From contig JANQFF010000288.1 in assembly GCA_028277965.1 (NCBI GenBank), forward strand, positions 1-32,029: a stretch of 32,029 bases of DNA. Reading direction: 5' to 3'. The stretch comes from Pseudomonadales bacterium. Its GTDB lineage: Bacteria; Pseudomonadota; Gammaproteobacteria; Pseudomonadales; Azotimanducaceae. The notes below the pieces were generated by a model. That model made no database searches, had not been told where the DNA came from, and saw only the letters and a program-made list of their open reading frames with translations. The position numbers and the translations under genes were made by a program. Shown in pieces: positions 15,470 to 25,776 of the stretch. Within the stretch, counting starts at the first letter, position 1, and each line of letters opens with the position of its first letter.

Positions 15470-16219
15470 ATGGATTCACCAGCTCGTCGAATTCTGATCA
15501 TCAACGGCAAAGGTGGCTGTGGGAAAACCACAATTGCCACAAATCTTGCCGTTGCTTACGCATGTTCCGGCGCGAGCGTTGCGCTTCTGGACAATGATCC
15601 ACAGGCCAGCAGTTCATACTGGGCCGAACAGCGGGACCCGAAACTGCCGCCCATACGCGTTGTCGCCAAACATGAGCGACCCAGCATGTATCAGACACAG
15701 TCATTCCACCATCGCCTGCCCGCGGGAACCGACATTGTCATCGTAGACGGACATTCAAATGCCAGAGGCCGCGACCTCGAAAGCCTCTTACGTCAGACCG
15801 ATATCATCCTGGTCCCTATGCTGCCTTCTTCCATCGACATACGTGCTGGTGGCAAGTTCATCACCGACCTGCTAACACATCGCATCTACCGCAGCGCGCC
15901 GCGACCGGTTGGTGTGATTGCCAACCGGGTTCAACCAAACACCCAGACCCACGAGAAGCTCATGCAGTTTCTCGGGTGTCTTGATGTCCCGGCTGTTGCC
16001 CAGTTCCGCGATTCACCCGTCTATACCGACGCTGCTGAAATCGGTCAGGGTGTGGTCGACATGAAAGACTGTCGTGCAGCCCGGAAGGAAACGGCACAGT
16101 GGAAGCAACTGATGCAATGGATTGACCAGCAGACCCCGAATCACCGGGCACCTGCCCGCATGAGGCCACGTTCCGCTGAACGTAAGAAACCTCTGGGAGA
16201 TTCGGCAACCACCGCCTGA
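15470..16219 (+). CDS. Orphan ParA/MinD-family ATPase
   Basis: The 249-residue P-loop ATPase has the deviant Walker A typical of ParA/MinD, GKGGCGKT at residues 13-20, and the second conserved segment DNDPQAS (41-47). The position of Walker B reads IVIVDGHSNARG instead of the usual DTPPG-type sequence, keeping the Asp (D93) but losing the Pro-Gly. A basic Pro/Arg tail (about 225-249) may bind nucleic acid or membrane. No parB, DNA-segregation partner, minC/minE or flagellar/chemotaxis gene is adjacent, so cargo is unknown; it may position a cellular structure. AGGTGGG upstream serves as Shine-Dalgarno. The abc-F gene follows after 32 bases. Confidence 0.8.
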   Translation: MDSPARRILIINGKGGCGKTTIATNLAVAYACSGASVALLDNDPQASSSYWAEQRDPKLPPIRVVAKHERPSMYQTQSFHHRLPAGTDIVIVDGHSNARGRDLESLLRQTDIILVPMLPSSIDIRAGGKFITDLLTHRIYRSAPRPVGVIANRVQPNTQTHEKLMQFLGCLDVPAVAQFRDSPVYTDAAEIGQGVVDMKDCRAARKETAQWKQLMQWIDQQTPNHRAPARMRPRSAERKKPLGDSATTA

Positions 16220-16251
16220 ACAACGGGCCCCTTTAACGGAAGAGACTCTCA

Positions 16252-18126
16252 ATGCTCCGCGTTGACAGGCTGGCATTCAGCCATGGCACAGTTCCGCTCT
16301 TCAAAGACCTGAGTTTCAACGTTCACCCCGGCCAGCGCGTGGGTCTTACAGGACGAAATGGCACCGGTAAATCGACCCTGTTTGGCCTGATTCTGGGAAC
16401 GTTGACAGCAGAGTCCGGAGACCTCGACCTCCCGTCGGGATGGCGTATCGCAACCATGGAACAGGAAGCGACTGTAACGGATGAACCCGCCATCGAGTTT
16501 GTCCAGGGTGGCAACGAAGCGCTCACTGCCGTTCAGACCGCTCTGGAGACCGAGACCGACCCCACCCGGCTGGCGGAACTGCATACCCGGATGGAGGATC
16601 TAGACGGCTACACCGCACCCGCCAGGGCAGCTGAAGTTCTGCATGGGCTCGGGTTCGATCATACGGTATTCGATGCACCTTTCAGCGCCTTTTCAGGTGG
16701 ATGGCGCATACGACTGAATCTGGCGCGCACGCTGATGACACCTTGCGACCTGTTGCTGCTCGATGAGCCGACCAACCACCTGGACCTCGAGGCAATCGTC
16801 TGGCTGGAACAGTGGCTCAATCGGTTTCCGGGCACCGTACTGCTCATTTCACATGACCGGTCTTTCCTCGACAGCTGCACAGAAGCCACCCTGCACCTGT
16901 CCCGCGGCAGCGGCGAACTCTTCAACGGCAACTACACCACATCGGAGCGGATCCGCGCCGAACGTCTGGAATTTGAACTGGCCAGCCAGGCAAAGCGAGC
17001 TGCCAGGACACAACACATTCAGGCTTTTGTTGACCGCTTTCGGGCCAAAGCCTCAAAAGCAAGGCAGGTGCAAAGTCGGATCAAAGCCCTGGAGCGATTG
17101 AAACAGACCCAGGTTGTCGCGGACGATTCACCCTACCGGATTCGGTTTCAGAACACCGATAAAGTCTCAAACCCGCTGATCAGCATGCGCGCGGTTGAGC
17201 TCGGTTACGACTCGACGACAGTACTGACCTCGGTCTCACAAAGCATCCTTCCCGGTGACCGGATTGGCGTGCTGGGTGAAAACGGCGCCGGGAAATCGAC
17301 GCTTCTGAAAGCCCTCGTGGGAGAACTCAATCCTTCAGGCGGAGACCTTGCTCGGGGTAAACACTGCGCCACAGGGTATTTCGCCCAGCATCAGCTTGAA
17401 ACACTGGACGCCCGTGCAACTGCGCTCGACACTGTATCGATCAAACACGACACCTGGACGGAACAACAGGTCCGGGATTATCTCGGCGGCTGGGGTTTTC
17501 CTGCGGAGATGATCGTCCGTCCTGTGGCCACGCTCTCAGGAGGTGAAAAAGCCCGCCTCGTTCTGGCTCTCATCGCATCCGAACAGCCTGCAATTCTCGT
17601 TCTCGATGAACCGACCAACCACCTGGATCTGGATATGCGCGATGCGTTGGCGATGGCTCTGCAGGATTTCACGGGCGCGGTCATCATGGTTGCTCATGAT
17701 CGAACCATGCTGGACCGTTGCGTCGATGAATTCTGGCTTGTTCAGGACGGTTCCGTGCAGCGTTTTCAGGGCGACCTGACGGATTACACAAAAAACGTTC
17801 GAACACACGCTGTTCCGACTGACCAGACGAGCACCAATCCGGGCTCAAAGAAACACCAGAGGCGCGAGCGTGCTCTGAAACGTGGTGCTGAACAATCGCT
17901 CCGCAAAGAAGTCAGTCGCCTGGAACGGGACTTTGAACGACTATCAACCCAGGTTGCAGAAATCGAGCAGATTCTTGCGGACACCGAAACATACCAGTCC
18001 ATGCCTGCAGACGATCTAGATCGCCTGCTGGCAGACGCCGCCAGGAAGCGATCCCGCCTGGAATCTGTCGAAGAAGAATGGCTCAAAGCCCTGGCAGCCC
18101 TCGAAGAGTCCCAGCAGGCCTCCTGA
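16252..18126 (+). CDS. ABC-F ATPase, YheS/Uup-like
   Basis: The 624-residue soluble protein has two ABC domains in tandem and no membrane segments. Domain 1 has Walker A GRNGTGKST, signature FSGGWRIRLNLARTL and Walker B LLLLDEPTNHLDL. The inter-domain linker (about 235-290) is basic and rich in Lys/Arg/Ala. Domain 2 has GENGAGKST, LSGGEKARLVLAL and LVLDEPTNHLDL. The C-terminal about 80 residues form an Arg/Lys/Glu-rich coiled coil. Such proteins bind the ribosomal E site to relieve stalling. The signature FSGGW and length fit YheS better than EttA; the distinction from Uup is not firm. A TetR gene follows. Confidence 0.88.
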   Translation: MLRVDRLAFSHGTVPLFKDLSFNVHPGQRVGLTGRNGTGKSTLFGLILGTLTAESGDLDLPSGWRIATMEQEATVTDEPAIEFVQGGNEALTAVQTALETETDPTRLAELHTRMEDLDGYTAPARAAEVLHGLGFDHTVFDAPFSAFSGGWRIRLNLARTLMTPCDLLLLDEPTNHLDLEAIVWLEQWLNRFPGTVLLISHDRSFLDSCTEATLHLSRGSGELFNGNYTTSERIRAERLEFELASQAKRAARTQHIQAFVDRFRAKASKARQVQSRIKALERLKQTQVVADDSPYRIRFQNTDKVSNPLISMRAVELGYDSTTVLTSVSQSILPGDRIGVLGENGAGKSTLLKALVGELNPSGGDLARGKHCATGYFAQHQLETLDARATALDTVSIKHDTWTEQQVRDYLGGWGFPAEMIVRPVATLSGGEKARLVLALIASEQPAILVLDEPTNHLDLDMRDALAMALQDFTGAVIMVAHDRTMLDRCVDEFWLVQDGSVQRFQGDLTDYTKNVRTHAVPTDQTSTNPGSKKHQRRERALKRGAEQSLRKEVSRLERDFERLSTQVAEIEQILADTETYQSMPADDLDRLLADAARKRSRLESVEEEWLKALAALEESQQAS

Positions 18127-18166
18127 TACAATCTTCGTCAGGATCACCCAGCTGACAACGGAATCA

Positions 18167-18754
18167 TTGAACGCAAAAGCAAACGACAGACGATACCGGG
18201 ACAGGGATCAGCTCTGCGAATCTCTCAGAAGCGTGTTCGTGCGGCGGGGGTATGACGGTGCAACGCTCGTGCATCTGGCTGAGGCTGCTGGACTGAGCAA
18301 AGCGTCCCTGTACCATCATTTTCCCGGTGGCAAACCCGAGATGGCGGCCACACTGGTTCGCTTCGCTATTGCAGACCTCGAACAGAAAGCATTTGCCTGT
18401 CTTCAGGAATCCGGTGACCCCGACGACCGGCTGCTCGCGTTCATAAACGGCTTTGCCGAATATGTCGATCATGGCCGCGCAAGCTGCCTCCTCGCTGTCC
18501 TCGCTCATCACGAAGCTGCCAGCGAAGCACCCCTGGTCCATCAGCAGGCTATTGCTCTGCAGTTTCGCGAGTGGCATGCCCGGCTCGCGCAAACATTTAA
18601 GGAAACCGGTGTAAAACGTAAACGAGCACGGCGCGAAGCGCACGAACTGATAGCCCAGCTGTATGGCGCCCTGTTGAACGCAAGGTTGCACGGTGATCCC
18701 AACCTGTTCACGCTAGGCTCCAAACGCCTGCTCAAGACTTACGCCCAGAAATAA
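18167..18754 (+). CDS. TetR-family transcriptional regulator
   Basis: The 195-residue protein starts at TTG 18167. Its N-terminal TetR helix-turn-helix covers about residues 12-58: LCESLRSVFVRRGYDGATLVHLAEAAGLSKASLYHHF read in pieces, ending in the conserved KASLYHHFPGGK. The C-terminal ligand domain (LAFINGFAEYV, ASCLLAVLAHHEA) resembles the AcrR/YxaF-like subgroup with a conserved Cys. No effector or target can be inferred. It is located 40 bases after the ABC-F gene and ahead of hemB. Confidence 0.85.
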   Translation: MNAKANDRRYRDRDQLCESLRSVFVRRGYDGATLVHLAEAAGLSKASLYHHFPGGKPEMAATLVRFAIADLEQKAFACLQESGDPDDRLLAFINGFAEYVDHGRASCLLAVLAHHEAASEAPLVHQQAIALQFREWHARLAQTFKETGVKRKRARREAHELIAQLYGALLNARLHGDPNLFTLGSKRLLKTYAQK

Positions 18755-19876
<1,122 letters not shown>

Positions 19877-19887
<11 letters not shown>

Positions 19888-21373
19888 CTTCCTCCACAAC
19901 CAAGTCCAGCCCAGCTGTCGCAAGCTGCTGAATCTCTACTTCCAGTTCCCTGGCAGACAGCGTGTGTGTCCGGAGCCAGTCATCCTGAAGTGTGAGCTGT
20001 AATTTATTGCCTTCGGCTGTCAGGGTAAATCGGGGGGACTCCCGATCGTCGTGGCTGCGCTCCAGGATGACCGCAATCCTGAGCAGCGTCAGCAACTTCA
20101 GTAACACCTCGCCTACATCGGGATCGAAGGTCTGAAATGACAGCCCTGGCATACTGCGACGGTGCCCCCGCACCAGCAATGCGAGCATGCTTTTTTCCAG
20201 ATCGGAAAAGCCGGGCATTTCACTGTGTTTGATCACGTAGCCGCCGTGGCGATGGTAGTGTCGGGGGTTGATGCGTGTCCCCGTCTCGTGCAGACGCGCC
20301 GCCCAGACGAGCAGTTTGCTCCAGATTTCATCCGGTTTGACCCAACCACTGCTCTGTACGAGCAGGTCCACGACACAACGCTCCACCCTGTCCGCCTGTG
20401 CCTCATCCACCGCAAACCGGTTTGCCATTTCGCGAACGCTGTCTTCACGCAGATCCACGTCCAGATCCCCCACAAAAGCTTCACAGATCATGCCCTGCAG
20501 CAGCGAAACATCCACGTAACGCAGCTCCTCGAGCTCGAGGCACTCAAAACAGGCTGCAAGTATCGCCAGGCCCGACGGAAAAATGTCCGTCCGATCGGGC
20601 GCAAGCCCCGGTACACCCGCCTCGATCACCCAACGCTCTTCCAGAATGGCCGCTTCGAGCCTTTCAACCACTGCCCGTCCAAGCGGCTCGCTACCCCAGC
20701 CGTTCGCCTGAGCAACGGTACAGATCGATTGCACCGTACCACTGGTTCCAAACACCAGGCCACCCCTCGGGATCTTCGCATCCAGCAGTGACTGGCGAAG
20801 TTCGGCTAGTGCATTCACCCGTGCATTCAGGTAACCCGCACGCAGCGACGTTGCAGGACTGAAGTACCGCTCCTTGAATGATACGCAACCGATGTTCACC
20901 GACACGGAAGTCGACTCGCTCGCAACCTCAGTGCTTCCACCGCCGATATCCACAACTGCCGCTTCCGCTGCCATCCTGCTCACGTGATGATCCACCGCCC
21001 TGTGTATGAGGGATGCTTCCTGGGCACCGGAGATAATGCTGATGTCTGTTTTCAGGATGTCCCGCGCCTGTCGGACAAACTCGTCAGCATTATGGGCTGC
21101 CCTCAGGGCGTAGGTGCCGCTGACTCTGACATGCCCGGGATCCAGACCGACAAGGCGCTGGGAAAAGCGCTGCAGACACTCAAGCCCTCTCTTCATCGCC
21201 TCGCTGCTGATATGGCCATCTGCGAAGCCCGCAAGGAGCTGAACCTTCTCCTTCAGCCGTTCAACGACTGTAAAGCTTGCGCCTGAACGGCGGACGATCA
21301 GTAAATGAAAACTGTTAGATCCGAGGTCCAGAGCAGCCTTCAAATCCCCAGCCGATTCTCCTGCCAAACTCAA
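19877..21373 (-). CDS. ppx: Exopolyphosphatase (Ppx/GppA family)
   Basis: The 498-residue ASKHA-fold phosphatase releases phosphate from polyphosphate ends (or acts on pppGpp in the GppA branch). The phosphate-1 loop [14 protein letters not shown] is at residues 14-27 and the phosphate-2 motif [11 protein letters not shown] near 140-150. A C-terminal HD-like domain shows [10 protein letters not shown]-type sequence ([20 protein letters not shown]). Length matches E. coli Ppx (513). The start is TTG at 21373 with AAGG four bases upstream; TTG 21367 is an alternative. Divergent from trxA. The C-terminal Asp-Arg-Gly-stop derives from a repeat arm. Confidence 0.9.
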
Positions 21374-21454
21374 ATTACCTTACTTCCAAATCCAGAGGTG
21401 CTGGCGTGCACCCCATAAGGATATATCCAATCAATTCATCCAACCCAAAGGATA

Positions 21455-21482
21455 TTGGTGTTAAACTCGCCGGGCTTAATTC
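21455..21482 (+). promoter_or_regulatory. Candidate promoter for trxA
   Basis: TTGGTG (21455-21460) and TAATTC (21477-21482) are separated by 16 bases, 14 bases before the trxA ATG; moderate match. GGATATATCC, a perfect palindrome at 21419-21428, lies farther upstream. Confidence 0.3.
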
Positions 21483-21495
21483 TGGAGACATTTGC

Positions 21496-21822
21496 ATGAG
21501 CGACAACATCGTTCATACCAGCGACGACAACTTCGAAAGTGACGTCCTGAACTCAGATACACCCGTTCTTGTGGACTATTGGGCCGAATGGTGTGGTCCC
21601 TGCAAAATGATCGCACCGATTCTCGACGAAATCGCGACGGAATACTCAGATCGCCTCAAAATCTGCAAGATCGACATCGATGCAAACCAAAATACACCTC
21701 CGAAATACGGAATTCGGGGAATTCCGACACTGATGCTGTTCAAGGGTGGTGAAGTTGAAGCAACCAAGGTGGGCGCTCTGTCCAAGTCTCAACTGCAGGC
21801 GTTCCTCGACAGCAACATCTGA
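21496..21822 (+). CDS. trxA: Thioredoxin 1
   Basis: The 108-residue protein has the canonical active site W-C-G-P-C at residues 32-36 and the cis-proline segment [14 protein letters not shown], at the full E. coli length. The start is ATG 21496 with GGAG upstream; the upstream in-frame extension to 21406 has no homologous content. It reduces disulfides in ribonucleotide reductase, methionine sulfoxide reductase and PAPS reductase, linking to cysK/cysQ sulfur metabolism. The trxA-rho order is conserved in gammaproteobacteria. Confidence 0.96.
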   Translation: MSDNIVHTSDDNFESDVLNSDTPVLVDYWAEWCGPCKMIAPILDEIATEYSDRLKICKIDIDANQNTPPKYGIRGIPTLMLFKGGEVEATKVGALSKSQLQAFLDSNI

Positions 21823-21832
21823 TTCCCAGTCC

Positions 21833-21869
21833 CGTTTGGCGCCAGATTGGAGGAATTTGGTGCCAAACG
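21833..21869 (+). terminator. Strong hairpin after trxA
   Basis: An 11-bp stem (CGTTTGGCGCC 21833-21843 with GGTGCCAAACG 21859-21869, one G-T wobble) begins ten bases after the trxA stop. There is no T-run, so a poor intrinsic terminator; possibly an RNA 3'-end stem. Confidence 0.45.
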
Positions 21870-21886
21870 AGCACAAATAATTACCC

Positions 21887-21914
21887 TTGACCCACGTTTT
21901 CAAAACACTACACT
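21887..21914 (+). promoter_or_regulatory. rho: Candidate sigma-70 promoter for rho
   Basis: TTGACC (21887-21892) and TACACT (21909-21914) are 16 bases apart, leaving a leader of about 160 bases. Pyrimidine-rich tracts (near 21968-21990 and 22049-22061) and an ACTGTAAA pair (22003-22010, 22015-22022) lie in the leader. A long leader would allow autogenous Rho control as known for E. coli rho. Confidence 0.45.
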
Positions 21915-22080
21915 TGCCTCAATCGTAACTGCACAGCAACGCGTGGCATAAACGCGAGCCTGCAGCAGCTTTCCGCCTCTATCCCTTTTACGTCTGAATG
22001 AGACTGTAAATTTCACTGTAAACAGGGTCGCCCAGGCAGCGAGCGCTCAACTCCCTCTCTAAACGAAGTGAACTCATCCC

Positions 22081-23343
22081 ATGTCAATGAACCTATCAGA
22101 CCTAAAACGTAAACCGGTTGGCGAACTTGTCGACATGGCCCGGGAGATGGGCCTGGACAATGTCGGTCGATCGCGGAAGCAGGAAGTCATTGCCGCAATT
22201 GTCCGAAAACAATCGAAGAACGGCGAAGACATATGGGGCGAGGGCACCCTGGAAATTCTTCAGGACGGATTTGGCTTCCTGCGGTCCCCGGAAGGATCGT
22301 ATCTCGCGGGACCCGACGACATCTACGTATCACCCAGTCAGGTCCGCAGATTCAATCTGCGTACGGGTGACAGCATTGCGGGCAAGATTCGCCCACCCAA
22401 AGACGGCGAGCGCTACTTTGCACTTCTCAAAGTCGATGAAATCAACTTCAGCGAACCCAACACCAAAAAGCACAAGATACTCTTCGAAAACCTGACACCG
22501 CTGTTCCCCGATGAGCGACTGATGCTGGAACGTGGGAACGGCAGCACCGAAGACCTCACAGCCCGCATCATCGACCTGGTGGCGCCCATCGGTAAAGGTC
22601 AACGCGCCCTGATCGTATCACCGCCCAAAGCGGGTAAAACACTTGTCCTGCAGAACATTGCACAGTCGATTGTCGCCAATAACCCGGAGGTTGTGCTCAT
22701 TGTGCTGCTCATCGACGAGCGTCCCGAGGAAGTGACCGAGATGCAGCGTTCGGTCCGCGGTGAGGTTGTGGCTTCAACGTTCGACGAACCGCCATCTCGT
22801 CACGTCCAGGTAGCCGAGATGGTCATCGAAAAAGCCAAGCGTCTGGTCGAGCACCAGAAAGACGTTGTCATCCTGCTCGATTCCATTACCCGTCTCGCTC
22901 GCGCGTACAACACGATTGTCCCGTCGTCCGGCAAGGTCCTGACCGGGGGTGTCGACGCTCACGCGCTGGAACGTCCCAAGCGTTTCTTCGGTGCGGCCAG
23001 GAACATTGAAGAAGGCGGCAGCCTCACTATCGTGGCGACAGCCCTGATCGACACCGGTTCCAAGATGGACGAGGTCATCTACGAAGAATTCAAAGGCACC
23101 GGCAACCAGGAACTCCACCTGGAACGCAAGATTGCTGAGAAGCGGGTCTACCCGGCCATCAACATACGCCGGTCCGCAACACGCCGCGAGGAACTTCTCA
23201 TGGGAGAAGAAGAACTGCAGCGAGTCTGGATCCTGCGCAAGCTGTTGCATGACATGGACGATATAGCCGCCATCGAATTTATCCTCGACAAGCTCAAAGA
23301 AACGAAGACCAACGAAGAGTTTTTCAACTCGATGAAGCGCTAG
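22081..23343 (+). CDS. rho: Transcription termination factor Rho
   Basis: The 420-residue RNA-dependent hexameric ATPase has an N-terminal SAP-like helical part, then the primary RNA-binding OB fold with [29 protein letters not shown]. The Walker A PPKAGKT is at residues 181-187. Walker [16 protein letters not shown], the Q-loop and R-loop regions follow. It is nearly co-linear with E. coli Rho (419). E. coli Rho starts MNL, so the second ATG (22087) may be the real start. The Shine-Dalgarno is weak. The stop is TAG at 23341-23343, with the next gene open in the same frame. Confidence 0.97.
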   Translation: MSMNLSDLKRKPVGELVDMAREMGLDNVGRSRKQEVIAAIVRKQSKNGEDIWGEGTLEILQDGFGFLRSPEGSYLAGPDDIYVSPSQVRRFNLRTGDSIAGKIRPPKDGERYFALLKVDEINFSEPNTKKHKILFENLTPLFPDERLMLERGNGSTEDLTARIIDLVAPIGKGQRALIVSPPKAGKTLVLQNIAQSIVANNPEVVLIVLLIDERPEEVTEMQRSVRGEVVASTFDEPPSRHVQVAEMVIEKAKRLVEHQKDVVILLDSITRLARAYNTIVPSSGKVLTGGVDAHALERPKRFFGAARNIEEGGSLTIVATALIDTGSKMDEVIYEEFKGTGNQELHLERKIAEKRVYPAINIRRSATRREELLMGEEELQRVWILRKLLHDMDDIAAIEFILDKLKETKTNEEFFNSMKR

Positions 23344-23355
23344 AGTCGTCGAGCA

Positions 23356-24024
23356 ATAAACGCAAGCGTCACCTATCACGCAACCATCGAGGCCATCGAC
23401 GGCTCACCTGTTCAGCGGATTCGCCTGGGCGTTCCCGGCAACTACACCTTCCGCGCAGGGCAGTACCTCAACGTTCTGACGGGCAAGGTCGACGTACCGA
23501 TGTCCATTGCATCTCCACCTGAGGTTCTGCCGACGCTGGATCTGCACTACCGTTCAACCCCCGGATTGGACACAGCTGCCGCCATGGACGCGGCCATCAG
23601 GGGACAGAGCCTCTCATTGAGTCAGGCTGAAGGTATGGTGAACGTAGAGGACCTCAACCATCCGCTCCTGATTGTCGCTGCGGGAAGCGGCGCCGCTCAG
23701 GCCTTCAGTTGTGCGCTGTCCCGCTACATGCGCAGGGCAAAGGCATCCACGTCTGTACTCTGGTGTGCCGCCCAGGCAAGCGAGATTTACGACGAAGACA
23801 CCCTTAGAGAAGCCGCAGAGCTCACTGTCATGATCGATACCGACGCCAGTCGCTCACATGCGGGCTTGCGCTGGCTGGAAACCAACAGCAGCCGTTTTGG
23901 TGATTATTCGGTGGTCATCTCCGGTGCCCCGGGATTCGTCTACAACGTTACCGACATACTTCTGGAAGCGGGATTTACGCAGGATCAGCTGCAGTCGGAC
24001 GTGTTCACCTACGCACCTCGTTAG
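23356..24024 (+). CDS. Fre-like NAD(P)H-flavin reductase, no canonical start codon
   Basis: The downstream part of about 174 residues from ATG 23500 lacks the N-terminal flavin-binding strand. Reading the same frame upstream without stop gives ASVTYHATIEAID and the typical FRAGQYLNV, joined to PMSIASPPE, as in Fre (FRAGQYL, PFSMASTP). From the amber stop of rho there are 52 codons without ATG, GTG or TTG; ATA at 23356 aligns with the Met of Fre. The nucleotide-binding LLIVAAGSGAAQAF segment follows. About 222 residues if ATA is used, against 233 for Fre. The position after rho (where ubiD-fre often lies) agrees. Either near-cognate initiation, a start-codon loss, or a base error; function therefore uncertain. 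Confidence 0.65.
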   Translation: MNASVTYHATIEAIDGSPVQRIRLGVPGNYTFRAGQYLNVLTGKVDVPMSIASPPEVLPTLDLHYRSTPGLDTAAAMDAAIRGQSLSLSQAEGMVNVEDLNHPLLIVAAGSGAAQAFSCALSRYMRRAKASTSVLWCAAQASEIYDEDTLREAAELTVMIDTDASRSHAGLRWLETNSSRFGDYSVVISGAPGFVYNVTDILLEAGFTQDQLQSDVFTYAPR

Positions 24025-24524
24025 GCGTCATCGCTCAATACGCCCTGCCATATGCTGGATATGAATCCAAATGCGATCAGGCAGATGGACCAGATAGAGC
24101 CGAGGACAAGCATCTCGGGGCGTCTCGGGATTAACGTGTCGAAACCTGAAAGAAGTAAGGCGATCAGGAGTCCGATGGTGGCAAGCACCAACAACGCTCG
24201 AGAAACACCGCTACCGGTTCTTCCGGTTTTCCCGGTTCTTTGCTGCCATAACCCAAGGTACAGGAGGAACACGAGTGCAAGACCAAAAAACACCAGCGGA
24301 ATACCGAAGACAACAGAAGGCTCATCACTGAAACCAATAAGAAAGTGTGGTGACAATAGCGCTACGACCACAACCAGACTCAGTGAAAAGGTCCACTGAA
24401 TCCGGTAAAAAACTTCTTTTCCCCAATGCTCATTGCGATTGAAAGCGACAATGACGCCCATGAACCCAGCCATCGTCACGACGATCTCTGTGATCGTTCC
24501 TAGAATTTCAGGAATCTCTGGCAT
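24021..24524 (-). CDS. Four-helix integral membrane protein of unknown function
   Basis: The 167-residue hydrophobic protein starts at ATG 24524 (a GTG at 24536 would add four residues; the Shine-Dalgarno is weak either way). Hydrophobic stretches around residues 9-28, 46-65, 69-92 and 106-155 indicate four to five membrane helices, with a short basic loop (QQRTGKTGRTGSG). No motif is recognised. Its stop shares bases with the stop of the convergent flavin reductase (TTAG). Read in the same direction as hemY, 43 bases downstream of it, so it may ride on the hem transcript. Confidence 0.7.
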   Translation of the reverse strand: MPEIPEILGTITEIVVTMAGFMGVIVAFNRNEHWGKEVFYRIQWTFSLSLVVVVALLSPHFLIGFSDEPSVVFGIPLVFFGLALVFLLYLGLWQQRTGKTGRTGSGVSRALLVLATIGLLIALLLSGFDTLIPRRPEMLVLGSIWSICLIAFGFISSIWQGVLSDDA

Positions 24525-24567
24525 GACGCCTAACACGAGCAGACATACGTAGAATAACGAACTTAAC

Positions 24568-25776
24568 TCAGGTCACCGACGCTTTACGAATTCTGGGCTC
24601 GCTGGGTTGAGGCAGGGATCGTAAACCCCCCAGGGAATTCAACAGGTACTCCGTACCCCTGCGTTCATCACCGAGTGCCACGCACAACCGGCCAAGCTCC
24701 CCATACACCGCATCTGTCGGCTGCAGCCGCAAACTTGCCTCAAAGTACTCCCGGGCCTGTTCGAACTTTTCGTTCATCAGACACAACCGGCCAACCGTCA
24801 GATTCAAAGCGGCGTCCTGCGCACGGTCTTTCAACCAGTTCTGGGCCACAACCAGCTGTTTCGCCGTGTCTGACGATTCCACTTCGCCATACACGACAAC
24901 CAGCTGTTCATCCCAGGTCTGATCCAGACCCCACCGGACCACCTGCTCCGCATCATCCGCCCGATCGCGATCAAGCAGGTAAGTCACCCAGTGGTAGATG
25001 AGGCTCGCATCTCCCTTAAGCCCGCGGGGTAACTTCTTCCATTGCTCGGCAATGGGTGTCTCGGTGGTCAGCAGCGCTCTCCAGACCGTCTTCTGCAACC
25101 GGCGTTGTTCGTTCTCTGGAATGACTTCGAGGCGGGTGAGGTCTGAGAATATTTCAGCCAACGCCTGCCAGTCTTCCAGACGCTCGTAACACTGAGCAAG
25201 CATGCTGAGGACAGCCTGATGTTTCGGCGCGCGTTTACGTAACATCAGAAGCGCAGCCAATGCCTGTTCGTATGCACCTTCACTGATGTTGAACTCTGCC
25301 TGCGTCAGCGTCACTGCAAACTTGGCACCCGGGGTCGATTCGTGTGCAAGCTTCAGGTAGCGGTCCCTGTCTTCATTCTGACCGAGTTCATGAGCTGCCC
25401 GGGCAGCGGTGAGATAGTTGATGAGCGGGGTTTCGGCTTCACCGGCGCTGGATACCAGGAGCTGGGACGCTTCAGCCCAACGGCCCTCCATCATCATCAG
25501 AAGCCCGCGAATTGTCCTCGAGCGGGCTGATCGCGATCTGCGACCTGAACGCCAGCGGGCAATTGTTGCCTGACCCCGTGCAGTGCGACCGACGAGATAA
25601 ACCGTTCCGCGGATCAGGAAGTAAAGCGTTGCAAAGAGGAGAACCGCAACCCACAAGCTGGTTTCCACGGCCGTATCCCCATATGAAACCAGGACATAAC
25701 CTGCATCCCTGGCCAACAGCGTTCCGAGCAGCCCCCCGAGAACGAGAGCAGCACCAACGATCAGAAGCAGCTTCAA
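24568..25776 (-). CDS. hemY: HemY, TPR membrane protein of the heme operon
   Basis: The 402-residue protein has an N-terminal pair of membrane segments (about residues 1-23 and 40-63: LIVGAALVLGGLLGTLLA, SLWVAVLLFATLYFLIRGTVYL). A long tetratricopeptide region follows (LLMMMEGRWAEASQLLVSSA, LSMLAQCYERLEDWQALAEIF, LGRLCVALGDERRGTEYLLNS). The TTG start overlaps the hemX stop as TTGA. This is the proteobacterial TPR HemY, not the protoporphyrinogen oxidase of the same name. It is last of the hemC-hemD-hemX-hemY set; a role in coordinating late heme synthesis is known for the family, but its mechanism is unclear. Confidence 0.9.
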   Translation of the reverse strand: MKLLLIVGAALVLGGLLGTLLARDAGYVLVSYGDTAVETSLWVAVLLFATLYFLIRGTVYLVGRTARGQATIARWRSGRRSRSARSRTIRGLLMMMEGRWAEASQLLVSSAGEAETPLINYLTAARAAHELGQNEDRDRYLKLAHESTPGAKFAVTLTQAEFNISEGAYEQALAALLMLRKRAPKHQAVLSMLAQCYERLEDWQALAEIFSDLTRLEVIPENEQRRLQKTVWRALLTTETPIAEQWKKLPRGLKGDASLIYHWVTYLLDRDRADDAEQVVRWGLDQTWDEQLVVVYGEVESSDTAKQLVVAQNWLKDRAQDAALNLTVGRLCLMNEKFEQAREYFEASLRLQPTDAVYGELGRLCVALGDERRGTEYLLNSLGGLRSLPQPSEPRIRKASVT

